This document shows, piece by piece, positions 17,052 through 24,590 of a DNA stretch of 29,545 bases. The position numbers were made by a program, and so were the translations under genes. The stretch is from JBEBVQ01 sp964636205 (GTDB lineage Bacteria > Bacteroidota > Bacteroidia > Chitinophagales > Chitinophagaceae), in assembly GCA_964636205.1 (NCBI GenBank), contig CAZWPF010000029.1, positions 1 to 29,545 on the forward strand, read 5' to 3'. Positions within the stretch are counted from its first letter, which is position 1. Each line of letters begins with the position of its first letter. The notes beneath the pieces were generated by a model, which worked only from the letters and a program-made list of their open reading frames with translations, was not told the DNA's origin and searched no databases.

Positions 17052-18377
17052 TTAACCGACTACCGCGATAGCCATTTTGTTATGAATAATTTGCTGGATA
17101 TACGACTTAATAGCCGGGTCCTCGATTTTTTCAGTGATATCATACGCGAATGCCTCTACCAGCAAACTCTTTGCAGCATCCTCGTCAATACCTCTGGATC
17201 TCAGATAAAACAGCGATTCCGGATTGAACTGACCAATGGTACAACCATGGCTACATTTCACATCGTCGGCGTAAATTTCCAGCTGAGGCTTAGCATACAT
17301 TCTCGCTTTATCGCTCAACAAGAGATTATTGTTCTGCTGATAGGCATTAGTGAGTTGGGCTTCTTTAGACACCAGCACTTTCCCATTAAACACAGCTTTA
17401 CCGTTTCCGGTAATAACCCCCTTATACAATTGATTGCTTTCACAAGAAGGATGCTGGTGGGCAATTGCCGTATGATTATCGGTCAGCTGATTATCCCCTA
17501 CGAGATACAAGCCATACAGATGTGTTTCCAAACCGGAATCATCATGGGCGATCTCCATATTATTACGGATCAGATCTGCTTCGGGGAAACTGAAAGTGAA
17601 ATTATCATAGCGGCTTCCTCTCAATTGAGAAACTCGATTATAATGAATCCATCTTTCACCTTTGGAATGCTCTTGTAATTCGTAGTGTGTTAAACGCGCA
17701 TTTTCCTCCAATACGATCCGTGAAACAACGTTGGCCACGGCAACGACAGATAGGTCCTTGAGAACTACTGAGCGCTCAAAAATAGCGGCTTGTGAGTTCC
17801 GTTCTGCTACCCATAAATGGCGTGGTTGCACGAATACGTTTTCTTGCGCGCTATAGATATGCAGCAGTCTAATAGGCTTATCAACGACAGCGTTCTTAAA
17901 AATATGAATATAGCAGCCATCAGTGAATAAGGCAGTATTCAACGCCAGCATGCCATCACTACCTGTGAAAGTATTTGCATGCAGGTATTCAGCGAATTTG
18001 CCATTAGCAACTGCTTCTGAGATCGGTTGTACAGATATCAGATTTGCATCGGGCAAATCCGACAAATCTGTTCTGATGGTACCATTTACCAATACGAGCA
18101 GATAAGTATCCATGTCTGGAATTACTGTCTCGTTGATACAATTTCTGATACGCTCTTCGTCGGGTTCGATTGTATTCAGACCTAATTCGGCGTCCAAATA
18201 TGGAATGAGACTGGTGTATTTCCAGTCTTCATTTTTCGAAGTAGGAAACCCTTTTTCTTTGAAAAGAGCCAGGGCACTGTTACGGATTTCCTTTATGGAC
18301 TCCGCTTCCGGTTGTCCGGGAATTGCTGTTCCGTTGGACAATATGCTATATAACGATGTTTGTTTTTGTAAACTCAT
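17052..18377 (-). CDS. sufD: Fe-S cluster assembly protein SufD
   Basis: 441 residues. The N-terminal helical domain (FPTSKNEDWKYTSLIPYLDAE) is followed by a right-handed beta-helix core and a C-terminal region with the conserved ADDVKCSHGCTIGQFNPESLFYLRSRGI-type motif (quoted in part: DDVKCSHGCTIGQ, residues near 370-385). It forms the SufBC2D scaffold with SufB and SufC on which clusters are built. Its ATG overlaps the sufC stop by four bases (ATGA), a sign of translational coupling. Length and motifs are normal. Confidence 0.96.
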   Translation of the reverse strand: MSLQKQTSLYSILSNGTAIPGQPEAESIKEIRNSALALFKEKGFPTSKNEDWKYTSLIPYLDAELGLNTIEPDEERIRNCINETVIPDMDTYLLVLVNGTIRTDLSDLPDANLISVQPISEAVANGKFAEYLHANTFTGSDGMLALNTALFTDGCYIHIFKNAVVDKPIRLLHIYSAQENVFVQPRHLWVAERNSQAAIFERSVVLKDLSVVAVANVVSRIVLEENARLTHYELQEHSKGERWIHYNRVSQLRGSRYDNFTFSFPEADLIRNNMEIAHDDSGLETHLYGLYLVGDNQLTDNHTAIAHQHPSCESNQLYKGVITGNGKAVFNGKVLVSKEAQLTNAYQQNNNLLLSDKARMYAKPQLEIYADDVKCSHGCTIGQFNPESLFYLRSRGIDEDAAKSLLVEAFAYDITEKIEDPAIKSYIQQIIHNKMAIAVVG

Positions 18378-19144
18378 GATGTTTCTAATGCTCCTGTATG
18401 ATACAATTCCTTCAGCCAGTCGTAACCTTTTTCTTCCAGTTCGAGGGCAAGTGATTTATCTCCTGACCTGACGATGCGACCATCGTAGAGTACATGAACA
18501 AAATCCGGAACTATATGATTCAGTAGCCTTTGATAGTGCGTAATTACTATAAATGCATTGTCGGAGTTACGTAATTTATTTACACCGTCTGAAACGATGC
18601 GAAGTGCATCGATATCCAGTCCTGAATCGGTTTCATCCAGGATAGACAGTTTGGGCTCCAGCATGGCGAGTTGGAAAATTTCATTTCTTTTCTTTTCACC
18701 CCCGGAAAAGCCCTCGTTTAATGAACGATTTGCAAGTTTGGATTCAAAACCTACCAATTCTTGTTTTTCCTTAATAAGCTTCATGAATTCCTTCGCACTC
18801 AGCGGAGGCAGACCTCTATATTCTCTTACCCCTGTCAATGCGGTTTTCAAGAAATTGATATTAGATACCCCCGGAATTTCTACCGGATATTGGAAAGCAA
18901 GAAACACCCCTTCTCTTGCACGATCTTCAGGGCTCATTTCCAACAAATTTTTATCGTCCAGCCAAACTTCCCCGTCGGTAACCTCGTAATTATCGCGGCC
19001 TGCCAGTACTGAAGCCAGGGAACTTTTCCCTGAACCGTTGGGACCCATAATTGCGTGTATTTCACCGGCACGTACCTGCAGATCTATCCCTTTCAATATT
19101 TCCTTCCCGTTCACAGACGCGTGCAGATTTTTTATTGTCAGCAT
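18374..19144 (-). CDS. sufC: Fe-S assembly ATPase SufC
   Basis: 256-residue ABC-type ATPase without a membrane domain. Walker A is GPNGSGKS (34-41). The ABC signature is in the SufC-specific form NEGFSGGEKKRNEI (about 144-156). Walker B runs into the D-loop at ILDETDSGLD, and the switch His is in VITHYQRLL. It powers the SufBC2D scaffold. It lies 44 bases after sufB and overlaps sufD by four bases. Confidence 0.97.
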   Translation of the reverse strand: MLTIKNLHASVNGKEILKGIDLQVRAGEIHAIMGPNGSGKSSLASVLAGRDNYEVTDGEVWLDDKNLLEMSPEDRAREGVFLAFQYPVEIPGVSNINFLKTALTGVREYRGLPPLSAKEFMKLIKEKQELVGFESKLANRSLNEGFSGGEKKRNEIFQLAMLEPKLSILDETDSGLDIDALRIVSDGVNKLRNSDNAFIVITHYQRLLNHIVPDFVHVLYDGRIVRSGDKSLALELEEKGYDWLKELYHTGALETS

Positions 19145-19188
19145 ACTTTGTTTTGAGTTTATGAAATTTTAATTTTTTAAAAAGTGGA

Positions 19189-20634
19189 TTACCCCACGCT
19201 ACCTTCTAAAGAAAGTGCCAATAACTTCTGAGCTTCTACAGCGAATTCCATGGGTAATTGGTTGAGTACTTCCTTGGCATATCCATTTACGATAAGTTCT
19301 ACCGCTTTTTCGGTATCAATACCTCTTTGATTCAGGTAGAATATTTGATCTTCTCCGATTCTGGATGTTGTAGCTTCGTGTTCGATAGTGGCAGTGTTGT
19401 TTCGAGATTCGATATAGGGGAATGTATGTGCCCCACAGCGGTTACCGATCAACAAGGAATCGCACTGTGTAAAGTTTCTTGCAAGGTCAGCCCGGCTACC
19501 TACCTGCACCAGACCGCGATAATTGTTATCACTTTCTCCTGCAGAAATTCCTTTCGAAATAATTCTGCTACGGGTATTAGCCCCGATATGGTGCATTTTG
19601 GTACCGGTATCGGCCACCTGTTTACCTTTAGTTACTGCTACTGAATAAAATTCACCGTAAGAATTATCACCTACTAACAGTACACTTGGGTATTTCCAAG
19701 TGATTGCAGAACCTGTTTCTACCTGTGTCCAAGAGATTCTGGATCTCTCGCCCTTACAAACACCACGTTTGGTAACGAAGTTATAAATCCCCCCATTTCC
19801 GTCTTTGTCGCCGGGATACCAATTCTGTACAGTAGAATATTTGATTTCTGCATCTTTCAGTGCGATCAATTCCACTACTGCGGCATGTAATTGATTTTCA
19901 TCCCTTTTTGGAGCGGTACAACCTTCAAGATAACTCACATAACTCCCTTCGTCCGCAATGATCAAAGTTCTTTCGAACTGACCGGTATTAGCAGCGTTGA
20001 TCCTGAAATAGGTCGACAATTCCATGGGGCAACGAACCCCTTTCGGGATGTAAACAAATGAACCATCTGTAAACACCGCGGAATTCAGTGCGGCGAACAA
20101 ATTATCGGTCTGAGGCACCACGGTACCCAAGTATTTTTTCACCAAATCCGGATATTCCTGAATCGCCTCGCTTATTGGGCAAAAAATAATGCCTAATTTA
20201 TTCAAATGCTCTTTATAGGTAGTCGCAACTGAAACACTGTCGAAGACGGCGTCTACTGCCACCCCGGCGAGTGCTTTTTGTTCTGAAATTGGAATCCCCA
20301 ATTTCTCGAAAGTGCGTAACAGTTCGGGATCTACTTCATCCAGACTGTTCAATTTCTTTTGTTGCTTAGGAGCGGCGTAGTAAGAAATATTTTGATAATC
20401 AATCTTCGGAAAAGGGAAATTCTGCCAATTCGGCTCTTCCATCGCCAAAAAAGCTTTATAGCCTTTTAGGCGCCATTCAAGCAACCAATCGGGTTCATTC
20501 TTCTTCTTAGAAATAAACCTAATAGTGTCTTCATTGAGCCCCGGAGGGGCGATTTCCATATCAATATCCGTTACGAAACCAAACTCGTACTCACTGTTAG
20601 CCAGCTCTTCGAGCAGCTTCTTTTCAGTTTCCAT
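19189..20634 (-). CDS. sufB: Fe-S cluster scaffold protein SufB
   Basis: 481 residues. Recognisable SufB segments include PDWLLEWRLKGYKAF near the N-terminus, VPQTDNLFAALNSAVFTDGS, YIPKGVRCPMELSTYFRIN, SYVSYLEGCTAPKR, a C-terminal SRNNTATIEHEATTSRIGED and the RGIDTEKAVELIVNGYAKEV tail. It receives sulfur from SufE and holds the nascent cluster with SufD. It is the first gene of the suf operon. The ATG at 20634 lies four bases after an exact TAnnTTTG box. Confidence 0.97.
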   Translation of the reverse strand: METEKKLLEELANSEYEFGFVTDIDMEIAPPGLNEDTIRFISKKKNEPDWLLEWRLKGYKAFLAMEEPNWQNFPFPKIDYQNISYYAAPKQQKKLNSLDEVDPELLRTFEKLGIPISEQKALAGVAVDAVFDSVSVATTYKEHLNKLGIIFCPISEAIQEYPDLVKKYLGTVVPQTDNLFAALNSAVFTDGSFVYIPKGVRCPMELSTYFRINAANTGQFERTLIIADEGSYVSYLEGCTAPKRDENQLHAAVVELIALKDAEIKYSTVQNWYPGDKDGNGGIYNFVTKRGVCKGERSRISWTQVETGSAITWKYPSVLLVGDNSYGEFYSVAVTKGKQVADTGTKMHHIGANTRSRIISKGISAGESDNNYRGLVQVGSRADLARNFTQCDSLLIGNRCGAHTFPYIESRNNTATIEHEATTSRIGEDQIFYLNQRGIDTEKAVELIVNGYAKEVLNQLPMEFAVEAQKLLALSLEGSVG

Positions 20635-20638
20635 ATTG

Positions 20639-20646
20639 CAAAGCTA
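20639..20646 (-). promoter_or_regulatory. Bacteroidota -7 element of the suf operon
   Basis: On the minus strand TAGCTTTG matches TAnnTTTG exactly and ends four bases (CAAT) before the sufB ATG, so transcription would start at or very near the start codon. No clear -33 TTG lies at 17-23 bases. No IscR- or Fur-like operator was recognised in the 126-base gap 20635-20760. Confidence 0.45.
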
Positions 20647-20760
20647 CGTTATGAAATCTAATCATCCTTATCCAGACAATCATTAGTTTCCATGCACCTA
20701 TATTATGAGTCTATTAATCAGATAGATAGACTAAAAAATATAAGCTTAATCCGGGAATAT

Positions 20761-22239
20761 TCAGTTATTTTTAACAGAGTCTGTTTTCCCCTCTTCCTCT
20801 ACAATCAGCTTACTTTTGCGATCGAGGATCACTAATAGCGCCAGGCAAATGTAGAACATGGCGCCTACTTTGTGAGTTTCAATAAGTTCGGAGAAGAAAT
20901 TATTGATAAAACCGACTGCAAACATCATCACTACTCCCAGTGTGACATATTGATAGAAGCGATCCCGGCCTTTGAACCGGTGGTAAATCATCTGACCGCG
21001 AGCAAATACCATCATGACCAAAATTCCATACAATATCATGGCCGGCCATCCTTGCTCTACTAACATTAACAAAAAATAGTTATGCGTAGTCGATCGCTCC
21101 ACGTTTCTACTCACATAAGTCCGAAAGGAGGATACAGCATAAGGTTTATAATATTCGTAGAACGAATTCGGACCATATCCGGTGATCGGTTCGTCTTTGC
21201 TCATCCGAACGGCTGCTATCCATCGATAGAGTCGCTCCATTGACGACATATCCTGACCGCGGAACGTTGCAATCATATGCGATGTAAAGTTTCCATGCAT
21301 ATAAGTACGTTCGTAATTCGGTCTGAAATCAATATACTTATTATTATTCACCATAAATCCGACCAGTAGGATAATGGTTGCAAAAAACACCGGCATAACC
21401 AGATTTGCTATCCTCATTCTGATTGCCACCCAAACCGCCATTGCAAACACCACGGCTACCATAGCAGCTCTTGCGTAGGTCAGATAAATTACCGGTAAAA
21501 AAAACAATATTAGCGCTAGGGCTATAATCCGCAACCAAATCTTGGCGCCCTTCGTCAATACAAATGCAACACATAGAATCGGAAACAACATAGATATTAC
21601 CGAGGAGTATTCTACGTGGTTGTAGTAGATCGGACTGATTGCTCTTTCAACTTTACGGAAATTAAAATTATATTGAGAATGACGATAAATGATTGCCAGA
21701 ATGGTAATGATCACCGGGATCAGGAATACTTTAAATGCAATCTTAAAATCCTTTTTTTCAGAGAAGATGAGTACCGGCAGAACAAAAAAGCTTGCTAAAA
21801 ACCAAGTTTTTGCCGCCAAAAACTTTGCGCTCACTAATGGTTCTCTGGTATAGATTACAGCAATGATCAGCCAGAGATATTGAAACGCGACAATCAACAC
21901 GATAGGATTTCTCCACCACCATTCCGGCAGAAGCTTTGGATTGGCCGCCAATAAAATGGCCAGCAAGCCCGTAAACATCCACATGATCGGTTCGTCGGGG
22001 ACGGACGTGGAGAGGGAAACTCCATTAAACTCCAGATGAATCGAAAAAGGGATCAGCGCCAATAACACCCAGTATGCCGTCTTCCAATTTATCATGGCCA
22101 ATGCCATATAAATCATCATAAACGGCACTGCAATCCAATAATACTGCCCAGTCAGTCCGAAGAGCAATATACTCAGCAATGCCACTACGAGGCCTACCGG
22201 CAACAGCCAGTTACGATATGGAACAAAAGCTTGTTGCAT
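20761..22239 (-). CDS. O-antigen ligase/polymerase family membrane protein (Wzy/WaaL type)
   Basis: 492 residues, hydrophobic throughout, with about a dozen predicted membrane helices. One large extracytoplasmic loop (about residues 300-390) holds the family-type motifs ITGYGPNSFYEYYKP and STTHNYFLLMLVEQGWPAM, matching the Wzy_C/O-antigen ligase domain (PF04932 type). Members either polymerise repeat units or ligate glycan to lipid A core or protein, and sequence alone does not separate these. The C-terminal tail is charged (EEEGKTDS). It starts one base after the Wzz-like gene, so the two are co-transcribed and may work as a length regulator plus polymerase. Confidence 0.88.
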   Translation of the reverse strand: MQQAFVPYRNWLLPVGLVVALLSILLFGLTGQYYWIAVPFMMIYMALAMINWKTAYWVLLALIPFSIHLEFNGVSLSTSVPDEPIMWMFTGLLAILLAANPKLLPEWWWRNPIVLIVAFQYLWLIIAVIYTREPLVSAKFLAAKTWFLASFFVLPVLIFSEKKDFKIAFKVFLIPVIITILAIIYRHSQYNFNFRKVERAISPIYYNHVEYSSVISMLFPILCVAFVLTKGAKIWLRIIALALILFFLPVIYLTYARAAMVAVVFAMAVWVAIRMRIANLVMPVFFATIILLVGFMVNNNKYIDFRPNYERTYMHGNFTSHMIATFRGQDMSSMERLYRWIAAVRMSKDEPITGYGPNSFYEYYKPYAVSSFRTYVSRNVERSTTHNYFLLMLVEQGWPAMILYGILVMMVFARGQMIYHRFKGRDRFYQYVTLGVVMMFAVGFINNFFSELIETHKVGAMFYICLALLVILDRKSKLIVEEEGKTDSVKNN

Positions 22240-22240
22240 C

Positions 22241-23212
22241 TTAACGCTGCACCTTCAATATCTCCTTCAAATATGTATTAAGCAATATCAGTAATGCTGT
22301 AACAAAGAATGCAAGCAGTGCACTACCTATTACTGTAAGAATTAATGAAAGTCCGGTTGGCTTCAAAGGTGGCACAGCGGGAGTGATGATCTTCACGAAT
22401 GACAGCGCATCGGGTTGTGTACCTGTTGAGAATTCATTCATCAGTGATAAATAGTTCGAGCGATCTATTACCCATCTATCCTTGATTGCAGACAAGTTTT
22501 GGATTTCTTCAACACCTCTGCCAAATTGCTTCTGTCCACCGCTCTTTATACTACCGACGAGCACATTGGTACGCGCCGGACTGATTAAATCGTAGATACC
22601 ATATTCATCACGCAGACGGATGAGGGAATCTGTAAGCAATGCAATCGCGCTATCCGCTTGCTGCAACTTAATATTTAAAGAATTGAAAAGCTGGTTTTTG
22701 ATCTCGAGATAAAATCCCCTGTATTCTTCTTCGATAGCGGAAACCATTTTGTTGACCACTTCTGCAGCCATTTTTGGATCCCCATCGGTGAACATCACCT
22801 CAACATTTTTGTATTCGGTTCTTACCAATTTAAAGTTCTGCTTCCAGATACCCATCATTTTCATCTGATCGGCTTGCTTATCGGAGTTCAGGCCATAGTG
22901 TTGATATAAGTTTAATGCTTCAATTACTTTATCCCGCACCCGGTCAGAATTTCCAATTGCCATTACCCTATCGATATCATCTTCACCCGCAAAATAGTCG
23001 ATATAGCGATCCGTATTAGTTCGGAAAAAGTAATTTCTATCTGCGAAGATGGGATTAGCAACAATAACCTCGGATTTCGCACGATATTTATCTTTTCGTA
23101 GAAAATAGCCGACAGCACCAAGTCCTGCAGCTAAAAGTGAAATCAAAATTAATAATCGACGCTTTTGATACAGTGCTTTGACAATATCAACCAGATCAAA
23201 TCGGGGGGTCAT
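22241..23212 (-). CDS. Wzz/GumC-type polysaccharide chain-length determinant
   Basis: 323 residues with the polysaccharide co-polymerase layout. A short cytoplasmic start (FDLVDIVKALYQKRRLL) leads into membrane helix 1 (about 21-40). A periplasmic domain with coiled-coil tendency follows (INNQLFNSLNIKLQQADSAI-like helix region). A proline-rich segment (ITPAVPPLKPTG) precedes membrane helix 2, near the C-terminus. There is no tyrosine-kinase domain. It probably sets the chain length made by the neighbouring Wzy-like protein. The gene lies 94 bases after prfA, a gap that holds a pair of direct repeats. Confidence 0.85.
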   Translation of the reverse strand: MTPRFDLVDIVKALYQKRRLLILISLLAAGLGAVGYFLRKDKYRAKSEVIVANPIFADRNYFFRTNTDRYIDYFAGEDDIDRVMAIGNSDRVRDKVIEALNLYQHYGLNSDKQADQMKMMGIWKQNFKLVRTEYKNVEVMFTDGDPKMAAEVVNKMVSAIEEEYRGFYLEIKNQLFNSLNIKLQQADSAIALLTDSLIRLRDEYGIYDLISPARTNVLVGSIKSGGQKQFGRGVEEIQNLSAIKDRWVIDRSNYLSLMNEFSTGTQPDALSFVKIITPAVPPLKPTGLSLILTVIGSALLAFFVTALLILLNTYLKEILKVQR

Positions 23213-23228
23213 GTAATTACAAAATTTT

Positions 23229-23270
23229 AAATAACAAGAAGAACGCTAACGCAAGCGAAAATAACAAGAA
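23229..23270. repeat. Paired 12-bp direct repeats upstream of the wzz/wzy-like genes
   Basis: AAATAACAAGAA occurs exactly twice (23229-23240 and 23259-23270), 30 bases apart start to start, about three helical turns. A small dyad CGCT...AGCG (23244-23257) lies between them. The pair occupies roughly -17 to -58 relative to the ATG at 23212. It may be a regulator binding site or a local duplication. Confidence 0.45.
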
Positions 23271-23306
23271 TTTAATGAGAAACCTCAAATTAGGATTTTA
23301 ATATAC

Positions 23307-24389
23307 TCAGTAGCTTTCACCGGCCTGCATTTTCTCTGCATTCTCGGCAAATTGCAGTGCATCAATCATCTCTTGGATTTCACCGTTCATAAAATCATCG
23401 AGATTATATATGGTCATATTAATTCTATGATCTGTAACTCTTCCCTGAGGATAATTATACGTTCTGATTTTAGCTGAGCGGTCGCCGCTGCTGACCAAAC
23501 TCTTTCTTTGTCTTGCGATTTCTTCTTCTTGCTTTCTTACCTGTTCTTCATAGAGTTTGGTACGCATCATCTGTGTAGCCTTTTCTCTGTTAGCCAGCTG
23601 AGTACGTTCTGTTTGGCAGGTAATCACGGTACCGGTGGGAACGTGGGTCAATATAACCTTTGTTTCCACCTTGTTTACGTTTTGTCCTCCCGCACCGCCG
23701 CTTCGTGCCGTTTCCATTTTCAGATCACTTTCCTTCAGTTCGAAATCCACCTCAGCTGCTTCGGGCATCACTGCTACTGTAGCCGCTGAAGTATGTATTC
23801 GTCCGCTGGCTTCGGTGGCCGGTACGCGTTGTACGCGGTGCACGCCACTTTCGAACTTCAGGGTACCATAAACATCATCGCCTTCTACTTGTAGCAGTAC
23901 CTCCTTATATCCTCCGGCTGTACCCTCGGTTTCGCTTATCAATGATACCTGCCAACCCTTTCTTTCGCAATAGCGCAGGTACATTCGGGCAAGATCACCC
24001 GCGAAAATACTCGCTTCGTCACCTCCGGTTCCTGCTCTGATTTCCAGTATTGCATTCTTTTCATCCTGGGGATCTTTCGGTATCAGCAATTGTCTGATAG
24101 TAGCTTCCAGCTGTTCCTTTTGTTCCTCTTGTTCCTCCAATTCTGACTTCGCTAGTTCTCTAAGTTCAGGGTCATTTTCGGTCGAAAGTACCTCCCGACT
24201 AAAATCGATGCTTTCCAGGCACTTCCTATACTTTAGGTAGGCTTCGACTATTGGTTCTAATTTTCGGTATTCCCTACTTACTTCTTTATACCGCTTGTTA
24301 TCTCCCACGATAGCCGGGTTGGTAAGGGCGATACCAAGATCATCAAACTTTGCTTTGAGTGCTTCCAGTTTGTTCAGGATTGAGCTCAT
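23307..24389 (-). CDS. prfA: Peptide chain release factor 1
   Basis: 360 residues, full length. The tripeptide stop-codon reader is the RF1 form PAT (190-192 in RVPATEASGRIHTS), not the SPF of RF2, and the peptidyl-hydrolysis motif GGQ is at 234-236 (SGGAGGQNVNK). The N-terminal domain is helical and acidic. RF1 recognises UAA and UAG. There is no programmed frameshift, as expected for prfA. The 5' leader carries a small hairpin GGCTG-TAT-CAGCC (24414-24426). The gene has its own promoter-like element at 24441-24448. Confidence 0.97.
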   Translation of the reverse strand: MSSILNKLEALKAKFDDLGIALTNPAIVGDNKRYKEVSREYRKLEPIVEAYLKYRKCLESIDFSREVLSTENDPELRELAKSELEEQEEQKEQLEATIRQLLIPKDPQDEKNAILEIRAGTGGDEASIFAGDLARMYLRYCERKGWQVSLISETEGTAGGYKEVLLQVEGDDVYGTLKFESGVHRVQRVPATEASGRIHTSAATVAVMPEAAEVDFELKESDLKMETARSGGAGGQNVNKVETKVILTHVPTGTVITCQTERTQLANREKATQMMRTKLYEEQVRKQEEEIARQRKSLVSSGDRSAKIRTYNYPQGRVTDHRINMTIYNLDDFMNGEIQEMIDALQFAENAEKMQAGESY

Positions 24390-24440
24390 TGTCCGCTATT
24401 AATTTATATTATCGGCTGTATCAGCCTTGGTGTATTGTTA

Positions 24441-24448
24441 CAAATATA
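24441..24448 (-). promoter_or_regulatory. Bacteroidota -7 element upstream of prfA
   Basis: On the minus strand TATATTTG fits TAnnTTTG exactly. It lies two bases past the large hairpin 24451-24491 and about 52 bases before the prfA ATG. The region where a -33 box would fall is inside the hairpin, and no TTG is seen at normal spacing. Confidence 0.4.
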
Positions 24449-24450
24449 AA

Positions 24451-24491
24451 GGCCAACCATTGTAGCTATTACATAGCTACAATGGTTGGCC
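24451..24491 (-). terminator. Long perfect hairpin between infB and prfA
   Basis: An 18-bp perfect inverted repeat (24451-24468 and 24474-24491) with loop TTACA, arms beginning GGCCAACCATTGTAGCTA. On the minus strand it is followed by TTTATATTTG, a broken T-tract. It is a plausible end of the rimP-nusA-infB transcript, 99 bases after the infB stop, although the T-tract is imperfect and the stem is longer than a typical terminator. Confidence 0.6.
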
Positions 24492-24590
24492 CGGAAATAA
24501 TTAATCTAAATCGGGGTTATCCATTTTGTCGATTTCGGAAATTTCGATAGCATAGCCCCCGCGGCTTTCAATCAAATTCTTTAAGATTGA

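Noticed and set aside
18558..18989. 143-codon plus-strand open frame
   Set aside because: Antisense to sufC, which has all ABC ATPase motifs; Ser-rich mirror frame.
20719..20743. AGTCTAT/ATAGACT inverted repeat upstream of the suf operon
   Set aside because: The T-rich side is on the wrong side of the hairpin for minus-strand termination, and the 11-base loop is weak.
23307..24389. Whether the release factor is RF2 with a frameshift
   Set aside because: The PAT motif and a single uninterrupted frame mark it as RF1.
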